From positions 310,001 through 374,000 of the forward strand of contig CM056564.1 in NCBI GenBank assembly GCA_029721515.1: a stretch of DNA of 64,000 nt, read 5' to 3'. This stretch comes from Synanceia verrucosa (lineage: Eukaryota > Chordata > Actinopteri > Perciformes > Synanceiidae). How positions within the stretch are numbered: the first letter of the stretch is position 1; each line of letters opens with the position of its first letter. The translations under genes were made by a program, and so were the position numbers. The notes under the pieces are model-generated. The model was not told the origin of the DNA, did not search any database, and saw only the letters and a program-made list of their open reading frames with translations. Below, in pieces: positions 1 through 10,515 of this stretch.

Positions 1-343
1 TGTATCAGCATTAATACTCCAATAATATAATATATGATACAATATGAACTGGAGCAGGTACTTTAAAATTTGAGAAATTTTGTAGAACAGTGTTGTATTG
101 ACAGCAAACAGACCATTGGTGAAATGTGTTTTGGTAATAATAATAATAGCTGGTTAATGAGTGCTTTACTTTATGTATTTGTGTACTTACTTGATGCTGA
201 TAACTGATGGATCAGCTAGCTCAAAAGTTTTGTCTTCACTTTCTCAGGTGAAATGAGCAGCGTGTCTTCTGTTAAACACTTCAGTTGTGTTCCGTTCTGT
301 TCTAATCTAATCAGACGTCTACTGTAATTCATCAGATACAGTA

Positions 344-397
344 GACGAGGTGGCTGAGATCAATTGTGCTCTGCAAATTCAAATCACATCCTTGTTC
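344..397 (+). pseudogene. tRNA-Ser(GCT) relic with internal deletion
   Basis: The 5' part (GACGAGGTGGCTGAG) and the 3' part (TTCAAATCACATCC then TTGTTC) match vertebrate tRNA-Ser(GCT). The D loop, anticodon stem and anticodon between them are missing, so this cannot be a working tRNA. Inverted copies are at 23930-23983 and 25262-25315. Confidence 0.7.
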
Positions 398-532
398 CAG
401 AAAAGCTTACTTTAGTCTGCCAAGTTGACGTGTTGGAGGTGATGAGCTGCCAAACATTGTGCTCCACACAAGTTTACATGGTTGACTCCATGCACTGCTA
501 ATCTATTGTCCTGCTGGACTGCTAATTCAAGG

Positions 533-663
533 TTCAAGAGTCTTTATTGTCATTATGCACGCATAACAAATTTTGGAGAGTCTCTCGGCTTAAAGGCACA
601 CATGAATAAAGAAATAAAAATAAAAATATTGAAAAACAGAAATAGAAAATATAAAACACCGGC
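533..663 (+). repeat. Fish interspersed repeat (TTCAAGAGTCTTTATTGTCA type)
   Basis: The opening TTCAAGAGTCTTTATTGTCA followed by an A-rich tail is a common fish interspersed repeat, probably from a non-LTR retrotransposon 3' end. Further copies in opposite orientation lie at about 23690-23815 and 25023-25140. The exact family is not identified. Confidence 0.5.
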
Positions 664-803
664 ACTTTCCTGTATTGAATCTATACATTCTGAGTGATGT
701 CACAGATGACCTCATACCAATCCATATGCTAATATAACAGAACACATTATATTATGTCATTCTTTTCTATGCTAATGAATTTTGTGTTTCACTCCTGAAT
801 ATC

Positions 804-847
804 TGCTGTGGAGCCAAAGGTCACAGGTTCAATCCCCCCCTGTGGCA
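804..847 (+). pseudogene. tRNA-like 3' arm, isotype unresolved
   Basis: CACAGGTTCAATCC resembles a T arm with B box and is followed by an acceptor-like TGTGGCA. No matching 5' half is visible. The mirrored copy is at 23416-23460 and a third version is at 29185-29226, so this arm is recurrent. Confidence 0.4.
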
Positions 848-957
848 AGGATGGAGAAAAGTGTCAGGTAAGGTAAGGGAAAAGTAAACAGTGACATGAA
901 GGCAGAACAAGATATGTCTTCATAAACTAGTGGTGTAAAAGAGATGTGACTTGCATA

Positions 958-1080
958 AACAGCCCTGTGATGAGGTGGCAACTTGTCCAGGGTGTACCCT
1001 GCCTTCCGCCCTAACACAGCAGGGAAAGGCTCCAGCCCCCCCGCGACCCTATAAGGATAAGCGGTAGATAATGGATGGAT
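958..1080 (+). repeat. Fish tRNA-headed SINE, 3' part
   Basis: The block contains AACTTGTCCAGGGTGTACCC, CTCCAGCCCCCCCGCGACCC and GATAAGCGGTAGATAATGG, ending in TGGATGGATA. This is the tail half of the abundant teleost SINE-like repeat whose tRNA-like head is seen at 8674 and 30364. The head is absent here. Confidence 0.7.
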
Positions 1081-1262
1081 AGCCTTAATCTTTAAACCAA
1101 GAGCACCATCTAGAGGAGTCTAAAAACATCACAAGTGCTTCATGAAGCTTCATTTGCTCATCACTACCGTGAAGGTGATCTGCACTCAGGTGTGAATGAA
1201 TGCTGCAGATGAGAGGTGAAACGTCTTCAACCAACCTCAAGCAAGTCCAGTAGACTTAAAAA
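1081..1262 (+). repeat. Degenerate repeat with GAGAGGTGAAACGTCTTCAA motif
   Basis: The segment contains GATGAGAGGTGAAACGTCTT and CCTCAAGCAAGTCCAGT. The same motif pair occurs at 26120-26180 and, inverted, at 23005-23065. The motif recalls the hammerhead-ribozyme-like ends reported for Penelope-like elements, but the 5' helix strand is not preserved here, so the family call is tentative. Confidence 0.35.
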
Positions 1263-1329
1263 CAGTTGAAACTGGACAAAATCAGAAAAGGCTGTTTTTC
1301 AGTGGTGAAATATCAATGTTTGGAGTGCA

Positions 1330-1545
1330 GTGACCAGGCCAGTCTCAACCGGGAAGGCAAACTAGGCAATTGCCGAGGACCCCCAGCTGAAAGGGGGCCC
1401 CCTGATAACAACTGGTTATGTGTTCAACAGCAACGACAACTTTGTGAGTGCGACAGCACCTCCCTAAATTCAATGACTGAAAAGTGCAATGACACTGTTA
1501 TTGAAATCCCCCTCGAGGGGGCCCCTCCCTTATAGTTTGACAGCA
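1330..1545. repeat. GC-rich palindromic repeat, family unknown
   Basis: Two self-complementary G/C blocks (around 1381-1403 and 1508-1528, each containing GGGGGCCCC) flank about 100 bases. The reading frame across it has no recognisable domain. The mirrored copy is at 22735-22900. It is probably a piece of a DNA transposon. Confidence 0.3.
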
Positions 1546-3169
1546 GGGCTGCATTTGCTGAAGCCAAGGCCCACAAACAGCAGTTGTAGACATTTTACAC
1601 ATGACTGTCTCTTCGTGTCAGGAAGTTAATTTGATGTGTGTTTTTACACTTTGTGCACTTTTCTGTGTGTGTTGATAGATCAAATTGAAACATTGCTGTT
1701 AGTTTGTTAAAGTTTGTTTTGATTTTGAAACTTCATTAGTGTAGATATCTGTGGCAGAGTGTAGCTTGTTTAAGTGTAGTGTGTAAACTCTGCTTGGCAT
1801 GAGGATTATAATAGTAAAAGATATGATTGTTATCATTGTGTGGTAATTCACAGGTAAATTTGCAGTGGAAGTGTGTTGGAAAGAAGTTATTCAGAGTGGT
1901 AGCATGCATTTGTTTACACAGTAATGTACATGTCTCACACGTTACAAAAACAATATACATACTTAAGGTAAAATAAACACAAGTTAAGAAAAAACATGCA
2001 CCCTGAGAACAAATCCTGTCTTAATAATTACTTACAAAACATCAAAGTGGAGACAGTATAAGATAAGGGAGGAGTTAACTGTCTGATCTCTCAATAGATA
2101 TGGGAGAGTTTTCTTCTACTTGGGTAGTAGGCGCTTCTTCTTCTTCTTCTTCTGCTTGGTAAAGCTGTTACAAGCTGTGGTCACATAAGTTGTCTTTTGC
2201 GTGAATGATTTGTTCCAGTTTTTCCATATATGTCAGGGTTTGCTGTGCAGTTTCAGTAATTTGTTTTGTGAGATCCTGTGGATGTGTGAATGGCTTGTGC
2301 TGTGTGTGTGGTGTTTGCAAGCATAAAGCAGAGTCACTTACTGTAATCAAGCTTTACAAAGTCCTTCACCTTCAACAGTTTCACTTTTTGGAAATTTACT
2401 GGGTGAATAAAATGTCATTTTCTGAAAGTAGTAGGAGAAAGGGGAGTACACACATAAGATTAGACAGTTTATATTACAATGTGTGATATAAAACAAATGA
2501 AGTGTAAACATGTGATAAACTATATTTGTAACTGTTTGTGCACAAACACAATGTTAACAGGAATACACAGGTAAATCTGCACAGTGCTCTTAAAAGTAAA
2601 CTATCACAACAGAATATCAGATTATTATAGAAATGTTTCATTGATATACTTTTGAGCCTGTTGTTATCATCAAATACTATGAAGTCTTTGAACATTGTGC
2701 CAAGTGTGGAAGTTCATTAAACCTTACAGCTCACCTGGTCATCAGTTTTCACAGGTGCAAGATTCATACACAGATGTCTTGGTTTATGGGGTGGTCTTGT
2801 TATCACACATATATTTGAACCACAAACACAGATATGCAGATGAGCTGTGAGGACTCACACATGTGATTGGCTGTGTCAACAGGTGTGCTGTGATTGGTCC
2901 AGCTGGAGCACATGGGAGCCTCCTTTTTGTTTGGTATTTGGTGTTTGTTGTTTGGTTTTGTATGGTTTGTGGTGGAATGATTGGCATCCAAAGTTTTTGT
3001 TGGACGTGTTGAAAGCATTGTAATTATGCACAGTGTACTATAGTGTTTATGATGTGCAGGCTGTGGCTAAATCCTGTGTTTAAGTCACATTTATGGATTT
3101 CCTTAGGTTTAAGAATTACCCCATGGTGAACAAGAAACCCACTTAAAGAGTCAAGCAATCACTCTTATA

Positions 3170-3203
3170 CCGCTTTCACACTGAAATTAGTGTGTCGACG
3201 TGG
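3170..3203 (-). mobile_element. End of Harbinger-like MITE, cut by gap
   Basis: TACCGCTTTCACACTGAAAT is the right terminal inverted repeat of the element fully seen at 20267-21088, here in opposite orientation. The contig ends 34 bases into the element, so the gap lies inside a repeat copy. Confidence 0.7.
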
Positions 3204-3703
3204 NNNNNNNNNNNNNNNNNNNNNNNNNNNNNNNNNNNNNNNNNNNNNNNNNNNNNNNNNNNNNNNNNNNNNNNNNNNNNNNNNNNNNNNNNNNNNNNNN
3301 NNNNNNNNNNNNNNNNNNNNNNNNNNNNNNNNNNNNNNNNNNNNNNNNNNNNNNNNNNNNNNNNNNNNNNNNNNNNNNNNNNNNNNNNNNNNNNNNNNNN
3401 NNNNNNNNNNNNNNNNNNNNNNNNNNNNNNNNNNNNNNNNNNNNNNNNNNNNNNNNNNNNNNNNNNNNNNNNNNNNNNNNNNNNNNNNNNNNNNNNNNNN
3501 NNNNNNNNNNNNNNNNNNNNNNNNNNNNNNNNNNNNNNNNNNNNNNNNNNNNNNNNNNNNNNNNNNNNNNNNNNNNNNNNNNNNNNNNNNNNNNNNNNNN
3601 NNNNNNNNNNNNNNNNNNNNNNNNNNNNNNNNNNNNNNNNNNNNNNNNNNNNNNNNNNNNNNNNNNNNNNNNNNNNNNNNNNNNNNNNNNNNNNNNNNNN
3701 NNN
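3204..3703. other. Assembly gap, 500 N
   Basis: Exactly 500 N, probably a placeholder length. Open frames drawn across it are meaningless. Confidence 0.99.
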
Positions 3704-4480
3704 CAGAAGCAGTTTACCAGCTATGATTGTTTAACACTGAATCAGTTTGTCTTTAATTCTTTTCCAGGAGTGTGACTCATTTTTGTATTTTTCATGTTTT
3801 CAAATTATGCATTGTACTGGCAGAAGGTGTGGTGACCGCTTGGATGTGTGGAGGTCACCAGTGTGTGATCTCAGAGCCTGTGTGTTTGCTGCAGTTCCCT
3901 CACCATAGTCTGTTTCTCTTTCTACCTCTAGCTCTAAAAAACAAGAAGCAGACAACACATTTAGGCTTTTCTTCATTACATTATAACAGATTGAACATGT
4001 CAGGTTAGTGGCACCATATTTATTGTTATTTTAACTCTCAGGTACACTTTCAAAGATTGCAGTTGGGGACAAAAACGTCTGCATGTGCCTCGTATAATAG
4101 CTTGCATTTTTATCCATGTTTTGTCTTTTTTTCAGGAGGTATATAATGTTTTTGTTGTATTCTTGTTTGTTTTTTTTTCATTTTTCGGTCATTGTATTGC
4201 CTTGACTATGGGCGAAATCAAATCAAATGATCATTTCTATTATTTGTCTTAGACTCACAGCTGAAGTTCAAGATTCACATTGACATGAGTGTTCTGATTT
4301 GACACCTACCCTGTTTTTCAGCCTCTTTCTGAAATAAAGGTGCCTTTTCACATCTTCTCTGGGCTCGCTTTATGTTTGTCATGTTTGTAAAGTGGCTGTA
4401 GCAGTCTCTGTGATAGCCACTGTTTGCTGGAATTGCAGCAGGTTCCTGAAGTTTGAGGTTTACAGTTAACTTATTTATAA
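3704..4480 (-). pseudogene. Broken teleost multi-copy gene with YH-x2-C modules (partial)
   Basis: This is the truncated inverted copy of the pseudogene described at 54088-55060. Positions 4292-4460 encode the segment with GYHRDCYSHFTNMTNIKRAQ; positions 3772-4008 hold the antisense of the second exon. The contig ends inside the second exon. Confidence 0.55.
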
Positions 4481-4512
4481 GCGCCAAACACTACACCACT
4501 GTGCCACCCTCA
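4480..4512 (-). repeat. SINE tRNA-like head fragment
   Basis: In reverse complement it reads GGGTGGCACAGTGGTGTAGT then GTTTAGCGC, the A-box region of the fish tRNA-headed SINE. Only about 33 bases are retained. The mirrored copy is at 54057-54089. Confidence 0.6.
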
Positions 4513-5178
4513 AGTACAATACATTAAAATAATCTTACTGTTGGTAACATTTTAAAGCTCCATTAATCTTAGCGCAGAGACAAATGATTATAAGTTAACA
4601 CAATTATAAAATATATAAGTACAGATAATGAACATATATGTAGTCAAAGCTAACTTCCATGTTCAGTCTCTTGGCAAGCTAAAGCCATCCACATAACACA
4701 ACGACTATTTAGTATGACAACAAACCTTGGTTTTAAGGTTAAATCTAAGCTCTGGCTCTTCTGCCCCAGTACTCTCTCTGGTACTAAGTCTTTCCACAGA
4801 AACACAGCAAAAGTCAAAATTTTCTTCCATCCTGTGTCTATAAAGGGGGTTACAGGACCCAAAAGATGCATACAGCACTCCATTTCTGTGGTTTGCCAGC
4901 AAATGTAGTTTCAAGAGGAGGAGTGTAGTATGTGTGTGGCTAATTTTTATGACATTATGCTAATTTTGTCAGAGATGAAAAAAATAACATCTTACTGGAT
5001 CTCAGATGTTGGAAATCAGTTTTATGTGCAAAGTTCACAATGACATTTTTTCAGAAGACGTAAGTTTTCAAAAGAAGGGATGACAGATCGACATCTAAAT
5101 TATACATTTCCCTGCTTTTATCAAGCTTGATGACGAACTGTCAGTTAACTTGATTAATTTCATCTCCTCTTAAAGTGA
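4513..5178. other. No gene recognised
   Basis: AT-rich sequence with short open frames on both strands and no recognisable domain. It is unassigned in both copies. Confidence 0.5.
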
Positions 5179-5456
5179 TTGATATTTAAATTTGTTGTTA
5201 TATTAGCATTGTGTGTAAGCGTGTACTGCGATCTTTATCTTGATTATGTACTGTACTCCTATAACGTTAGCTTACAGCCGCAGCAGCAGTTTAACAATGT
5301 ATCCATGGTAACCGGCAAATTTCGAGATGTATCACTGGACAATAACTACTACTACGCCATGCATGTCGGACCCGAGCATAGCTGCTCAGCGCAGTTAGCC
5401 GGAACCGGTAACCCAGACGGCGTTACTGAAACACAAAAAATGTGCAAGAGGTAAGA
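5179..5456 (+). CDS. Open frame of unknown function, doubtful
   Basis: The frame opens at TTG, not ATG, and gives about 91 residues with a hydrophobic first 20 or so (FVVILALCVSVYCDLYLDYV), resembling a signal peptide. It ends AAGAGGTAAGAG, so a splice donor could lie at the end. No family is recognised. The inverted copy at 53191-53391 lacks about 100 bases of the frame, which argues against a conserved gene. It could be an exon of an unseen gene or chance. Confidence 0.2.
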
Positions 5457-5630
5457 GTGCCAACAATTTTTGTTTCATTTGTTGAAAAATGAAGATGTTG
5501 TCCACAAAAAATTAGGTCCTCCCTCAGTGGGGATCGTTTAAATACACAAAATCTCCCCTTGGCCCACCGCCTAACAAGACAGTCTGCAAGCTGGTGCGCA
5601 CAGAGGGAGGGGTGAGTGTCCTGCAGCTGT
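5450..5630 (+). repeat. Repeat shared with 55785-55925
   Basis: GAGTGCCAACAA, GGTCCTCCCTCA and GGCCCACCGCCTAAC occur in the same order at 55785-55925, where the copy is diverged. The family is not known. It lies close to retroviral remnants at both sites, so it may be part of one element. Confidence 0.45.
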
Positions 5631-5762
5631 TGAAACAAAAAAATCTGTGTGTGCCTGTGTAACTGGCTCTCAAGGTCTTTAACATTTTCTCCTTCAGTAG
5701 TTCACTGCAAGAATGTAAATGGTATTAATTAATTCCATTGATTAAATTAAAGTTTAGATTTA

Positions 5763-6200
5763 ATACTATGACTAGAGACACCATAGCTGGTTTACATGAA
5801 CAACTGGCTGCAACTTCTGTGATGATGGTGCAAAATAGAATGGATTTAGATATGCTTCCAGCTGAAAAAGGTTAAGTATGCTTTATGTTTGGAGATACCC
5901 GTTGTTGTACTTTCATCCTTAACAATAGAGCTCCTGGTGGATCAGTGAGCAGAGCCCTGGCAGGCCTGAGAAACCTCTCTGAGGAGCTGAAGGAACATGC
6001 TGGCATAGATAATCAGTTGGGATCACTCCTTGATTGGTGGTTTGGCAAGTAGAAATGATGGTTTTTAATTTCAATATTCATAATCATTCTTCATTTGTTG
6101 TAGTAATAATTTTGTTTGTACTTTGTGGTTGTTGTTGTAACCCCTGTGTCAGATCTCTTTCAGGTAGATTGATTTCAACTGTGATTGGAGGGGAATCGCT
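5763..6200 (+). pseudogene. Endogenous retrovirus envelope transmembrane relic
   Basis: The forward frame resembles the C-terminal part of a gammaretrovirus-like envelope transmembrane subunit. It has a heptad-like segment, then MVQNRMDLDMLPAEKG (immunosuppressive-domain position), a C-x7-CC cysteine motif and a WWFGK motif before a hydrophobic stretch near 6060-6150. Stop codons interrupt it before the cysteine motif and after WWFGK. In a living virus this subunit drives membrane fusion; this copy is dead. A polypurine tract and candidate LTR follow. The surface subunit, gag and pol are not seen. The inverted copy is at 52476-52913. Confidence 0.7.
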
Positions 6201-6248
6201 CTCGCCCTACCAGATGTTAAGTGTGTGATCTCATGTGGAGATGAGATC

Positions 6249-6260
6249 AACAGAGGGAAT
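6249..6260 (+). other. Candidate polypurine tract
   Basis: The purine-rich AACAGAGGGAAT immediately precedes TGTTAGG, the presumed LTR start. Its position after the envelope relic fits a plus-strand priming site. Confidence 0.5.
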
Positions 6261-6860
6261 TGTTAGGATTTTGTGTATGCATTTTGTTAGATTGTCGCTA
6301 TATTTTTATTAGCATGAGTTTAAAAATCATATAACCAGAGGCGTTGCTTAAATGATGGTTTTTCAGCTGCACATAAAAGCTGCAGACTGGATTTATTTCT
6401 CTTTTTAAGGTCACATCATTCTCATCCTACTGCCTAGGTCTTTCACACTCAGAGTGCATGGTAAAATTACAATGTATTCTTCTCCAGACTCTTGTTGATT
6501 CATTTCCTAAGCATTTTGTAACCAATAGATTTGTGCTCATTGCGGTTATGTATCTCCAGGAGACAATAGGAAGGTTTCACACAGCGGGAAAAAGAGGTTC
6601 TGTTTTCCCTAACATGATAAGATAGGCCCTGTTGAGATGTGAAAGGTCATGCTTGTGCTATCTTATGATTTGTTTTAAGCATAGACATGTTTGCTAGTTA
6701 TGGTTTGTTTTAATTATATGCACGCCCAGACACTGAATGTCTGGTCTGTTAATTTTTCTCATGCAGCTGCTTGTTTAGGCATTTAAGATTTGAGGTTTCC
6801 AGGCAAAGCCTTGTGCACAGCAAAGAGCTTCAGCTGCCACTTACAATGGTCACACCAACA
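6261..6860 (+). repeat. Candidate 3' LTR of the envelope-bearing retrovirus
   Basis: The segment begins TGTTAGGATTTTGTGTATGC directly after the polypurine tract, and a plausible end is CACACCAACA near 6860. The same opening recurs at 62676. An internal stretch (GATAAGATAGGCCCTGTTGA, near 6619) has a related copy near 19789. The right end is approximate. The inverted copy is at about 51816-52415. Confidence 0.45.
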
Positions 6861-6892
6861 TAGGTGAGTATGCCACGTCTGGGTCAGTCTCC

Positions 6893-7120
6893 ATCATCTT
6901 GTGGGCATACAGGCTATCAGCTCCAGCACACCCCTGTGCAACTGGCTGCTAGACTTCTTCTCTGACAGACCACAATCTGTGCAGGTCGGACAGAACTCCT
7001 CCAGTCTGGTCACCCTCAGCACAGGCTCAGGACACAGCCTGATGACACATAACAGCGTCCCCAGGTCTGCTGCCAACCACATTGTGAAGTTTGCAAACGA
7101 CTTATTAGTGAAATGTTTAA
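6893..7120 (+). pseudogene. LINE reverse transcriptase relic
   Basis: The frame contains PLCNWLLDFFSDRPQSVQVG, then TLSTG and, after a deletion, FANDLL in the position of the catalytic FADD motif. These are hallmarks of fish Rex1/L2-like non-LTR reverse transcriptases. About 75 residues remain, the block around the usual PQGCVLSPLL is missing, and the catalytic aspartates are altered. The inverted copy is at 51556-51783. Confidence 0.7.
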
Positions 7121-7129
7121 AATTTTAGA

Positions 7130-7330
7130 ATTAGATTTTGAAAGTTGAATGTTGAAAATGTTTGAATTTAATTTAAGTTGAAATTTTAGAATTAAATTGA
7201 AAAGTTGAATGTTGAAAATGTGTAACTTTTATTTAAAAGTTGAATGTTGAAAATTTTAGAATGAAATTTAAAAGTTGAATGTTGAAAATATTTGAATTTA
7301 ATTTAAAAGTTTAATATTGAATATGTCTTA
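7130..7330. repeat. AT-rich tandem repeat (AAAAGTTGAATGTTGAAAAT)
   Basis: About four diverged units of AAAAGTTGAATGTTGAAAAT followed by a TTTGAATTTAATTT-like spacer. The inverted copy is at about 51346-51546. Confidence 0.75.
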
Positions 7331-7356
7331 AACTCATGTTTGTAATGATGAAGCAG

Positions 7357-7423
7357 AATGTGGGATTCAAACTCCCAACAACTGGTTTGGAGGCTACCAC
7401 CCTACCCACTGTGCTACAGCCAA
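7357..7423 (-). repeat. tRNA-like SINE head
   Basis: The reverse complement begins TTGGCTGTAGCACAGTGGGT and ends in a B-box-like GGGAGTTTGAATCCCACATT. The anticodon region does not fold into a normal stem, so this is more likely a SINE head than a tRNA gene. The inverted copy is at 51253-51318. Confidence 0.5.
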
Positions 7424-7429
7424 ATTAGA

Positions 7430-8260
7430 ACAATGAAGGGAGAAGTAAGAAGACTTCCCAGCATGCCTCTCTGCTTCCTGTTAGGAAACAGTTAGTCCTC
7501 TGTGTGTATGTATATACAGAAGTCTGTATTATCACTTAATCTCTATATATGTGTCTATGTGGATCCCCCACCTGACACATATGCACCAACATCCATTCAC
7601 ACTCTGTCACTGATTATAACTGACTTGTCGAATCACCTCTCGTATAAAAAAAACGTAAAGAGTAGAGCTTAGATTTTTGGATGTGAATGATGCTATGTTG
7701 ATGGAGGCGCATGCATATCACCTAATCCTGCTGGCCACCCCTGCATGGCTTCGGCACCCCTTGGGGCACCCCTATGAAAAAGTCTAGACACGCCCCTCCA
7801 GCAGCTTCTCTTCCCTTAGACTCCCATTCAGTTGAACTGAGTCGGACCATGCCGGACTCCTCTCCATTAATCAAAAACTATAAGGAGTATGACTTTGTTT
7901 TTGGACGAGAGGTGGCAAGAGCTCTTGAGGATCACAGTGGTGAAAATTTTATGTCTCTACTCCACTCAGAAGGCCGACAGTGGCAGTTTTCCCAAAGGAG
8001 GAATTTCTGCTTTTTTCAGGATTTTCCTCTGAAAATTAACATTGCAGTCTATGGAGGAGTTTTTGGAGTTGTTGCCCTAATTAGGGGCATGGAGCCAAAA
8101 CTATAAATCTCACAGACAACAGAGGCACATCACTATGACCGGCACAAGATTTCCAACGTTTTGCTGGAAAATTATGTCTGTGGGGAGTACGTAGCCCTCA
8201 CCATCACAATTTCAAAATATTTTTTTCAGATGATTCAGATTCAGAAGCTGCCCTCCACTC
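7430..8260. other. No gene recognised
   Basis: There is a 110-codon open frame at 7774-8106 with no recognisable domain, and the partner copy conserves it only because it is nearly identical DNA. The text around 7740-7800 resembles fish interspersed repeat sequence. Nothing can be assigned. Confidence 0.4.
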
Positions 8261-8261
8261 T

Positions 8262-9250
8262 AGGTGTGTAGTTCTCCCAAGGGAACCACTTCCACGTTCA
8301 AAAAGCTGCAATTCCCATCCGGCCGCTGGGGGCTGACTCCGGAAGTGAGCAATTCTCCATTGACCGCCATGTTAAAATAACCGACTTTACAGCTTTAAAA
8401 AACATATTTACAGCCTGGTACATTTTGATTTTTTTGGTCTCTACTGATAGTCTCCACCTCTGTGAACACTGTGAGGGGGGTGAATTTTTTTTTACCACAA
8501 CCGTTTTAGTGTTATTTAGGCTTAAAATTCTTGCATAACTTAGGGCGTGGTTACATTGAGTGACAGGTTCACAGACAGCTACCAGCAGTTAGCTCTTTGC
8601 TAAAGCGTCGTCTGAGCTAGGCTAGGCTACACCCAGGGGTCTGTGTTTGTTTCTGGCAATATGGCGTGTGTGGGCGGCACGGTGGTGCAATGGTTAGCAC
8701 TGTCGCCTCACAGCAAGAAGGTACCCGGTTCCCGATGTGGAGTTTGCATGTTCTCCCTGTGTTTGCGTGGGTTCTCTCCGGGTACTCTGTCTTCCTCCCA
8801 CCATCCAAAAACATGCATGGGGATTGTTGATTGTACTAATCGACCATCAAAGGATTGTGTTGCATTTTTTTCCGTGTGTAAATATCTAGTACTATTTTAT
8901 CCAGTACCCATAGGCTGTGTAAAATAGAGTTTACTTGGATGCTGCCACTTATTGGTATGTGTCGGCATATTTTGCCGCTGGCATTACGATCTGCCTGTAG
9001 CTGATTGTTAGCCTAGCCTAGCTGAATAGCTTTAGGCTAGCTCAGTTCGGCACGGTTAACTTGAGTTCAGTGGGCGGGATCTCAGCCGGCTGACCCGTAA
9101 AGTTACCGCCTCTCCTCCAAATAGGGAAAGTACACGCCCACTGAAATCCAAGATGGAACAGTTCACATGCCCATGATAGGAGCACAAAAAGGACTCCCCC
9201 AAACCAATGGGTGACGTCATGGGTGCTACGTCCATTCTTTTTACAGTCTA
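8262..9250. repeat. Unclassified fish repeat interrupted by a SINE
   Basis: The block runs from about CCCAAGGGAACCACTTCC (8277) to CTTTTTACAGTCTATGCACT (9237) and looks like a nonautonomous interspersed element, family not known. It is split by the SINE head at 8674-8822. The inverted copy is at 49428-50420. Confidence 0.35.
8674..8822 (+). repeat. Fish tRNA-headed SINE, 5' half
   Basis: It begins GTGGGCGGCACGGTGGTGCA and continues through TTAGCACTGTCGCCTCACAG, TTTGCATGTTCTCCCTGTGT and CATCCAAAAACATGCATGGG. The 3' tail is absent. The tRNA-like head carries A- and B-box-like sequences. The inverted copy is at 49855-50006. Confidence 0.8.
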
Positions 9251-9434
9251 TGCACTACACATGAGTCTGCTAGTTATTGTTACTGATAGACTTGAACATA
9301 TTTCACCAAACAAAGTTTGGAGGAGATGGAGCTCATCCTGTTCCAGTCTGGCTGCCTTGTTAGGACAAGATCTCCTCAGCTCTCTGTTAACCTGCTCTGC
9401 AGTGATGGTGGTGGACAGAGGACTAACACATCAG

Positions 9435-9506
9435 TCCCATCTGGTCTAGTGGTTTGGATCACTGGTTTTCATGCTGGTGGCTGGGGTTTAACTCCCTCTA
9501 GAGGAA
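9435..9506 (+). pseudogene. tRNA-Glu(TTC) relic
   Basis: The frame TCCCATCTGGTCTAGTGG, anticodon region CTGGTTTTCA and 3' GAGGAA match vertebrate tRNA-Glu(TTC). The anticodon stem and T arm are mutated (GGGGTTTAACTCCC). The 5' flank (AGGAGATGGAGCTCATCCTG) recurs beside another Glu relic at 32.15 kb, and the 3' flank (GCAGCAGTAG) recurs beside Glu loci at 33.27 and 59.54 kb. Confidence 0.75.
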
Positions 9507-10155
9507 TGACTGTTTTATAGCAGCAGTAGTTCAGTCTATGGAGACCAGAGCCGTATTGAGAGAGTAGTGGGGAGCACAGGAAGCTACAGCTAACACAGTT
9601 GATGGACAGCTATCCTGAAGCAGACACTGTTGTGTCTTTACAAATTCCACACGATGAAAACAGCCAAGCCTTCAGGAGTACAAGGGTGAAAAAGAGAAAA
9701 GACGAGGAGAAAAAGAAGACCAAATATTGACGTATGTCTTCTAATGTTTACAAAACAAAAATTTTTTTCAACTATAGCTAGCTAGCTAACGAAGTAGCAA
9801 TGATAGTACGATACAATATTTAAAGATAAATAACAGGCCAGTGTGTTTTTATAGAGATAACTGCTCCGTCTTTGGATGTTGTGGTTTCTAGACTCTATGC
9901 TGTTACTAGACTATATGTTGTTCATAGGACTATCGAAATTAGCGCACTAACATGGATTAATCCAGCATCATAATTAATATCATAAAAAAATTCCTGATAT
10001 GTATGACAGGGATAGTGTAATTTTTTGAACAACACTATCATCTTCTGTATTTCAGTGCTATCTTTAGTAAGGACCTCTGATTGTTTGAGGCAACTGAGAT
10101 TAGAAAATTGCAGAATATAAAAAGTTATTCAACAGTGCTGTTTGATAGTTGTTGT

Positions 10156-10266
10156 TTCAGAATGACAGAGTGGTTTAAGGCACCTTGCTCAAAGACTGAA
10201 GTCTTTTCTCTATAGTGGGGCTTCTGAACTCTGAATAGGAATGTGTTTTCAATCCCACTTCTGATG
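10156..10266 (+). pseudogene. tRNA-Leu(CAA) relic with intron
   Basis: AATGACAGAGTGGTTTAAGG, a CTCAAAG anticodon region and 3' TTTTCAATCCCACTTCTGAT match tRNA-Leu(CAA), including an intron-length insert after the anticodon. The acceptor ends still pair at 6 of 7 positions. Mutations in both the D and anticodon stems suggest it is dead. The inverted copy is at 48395-48504. Confidence 0.7.
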
Positions 10267-10515
10267 TATTTTCTCTCCAATTTTCTTGTATTGATATACT
10301 GTAGGAAAGCATCATTTCACCTCATCCTCTCCTGGTACTCAAACTGTAGACTGAGTGCATGGTGAACCTGGGATCTGAGGAGACGATGTATGAAGTCACT
10401 GCAACTGGTCTGTGGTCAGTCAGAACCTTCTGGGATGAGGCAGGATGTTTTTGGAACTTTTTTAGTCTCAATGTGGAGATAAATTGCAGACTTTGTGGAC
10501 ACTGTCCTCTTGACC

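Larger units (their letters stand above)
1..3203. repeat. Contig 1 end, inverted copy of 21051-24333
   Basis: Read in reverse complement, this whole stretch matches 21051-24333 with scattered single-base differences and small indels. The match runs to the left edge of the window and ends on the right exactly at the N gap. No recognisable gene lies here, only repeats and tRNA relics listed separately. A short CTT run is at about 2139-2156. Between about 1550 and 3160 I see no coding region or known repeat family. Confidence 0.9.

Noticed and set aside
1266..1535. 89-codon frame with Pro-rich end (mirror at 22729-22998)
   Set aside because: It lies over a GC-rich palindromic repeat. No domain was recognised.
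3190..3775. Long open frames across the N gaps (also 18670-19266)
   Set aside because: They consist almost entirely of unknown bases and carry no information.
7774..8106. 110-codon frame (mirror 50570-50902)
   Set aside because: No recognisable domain. It is conserved only because the two copies are near-identical DNA.
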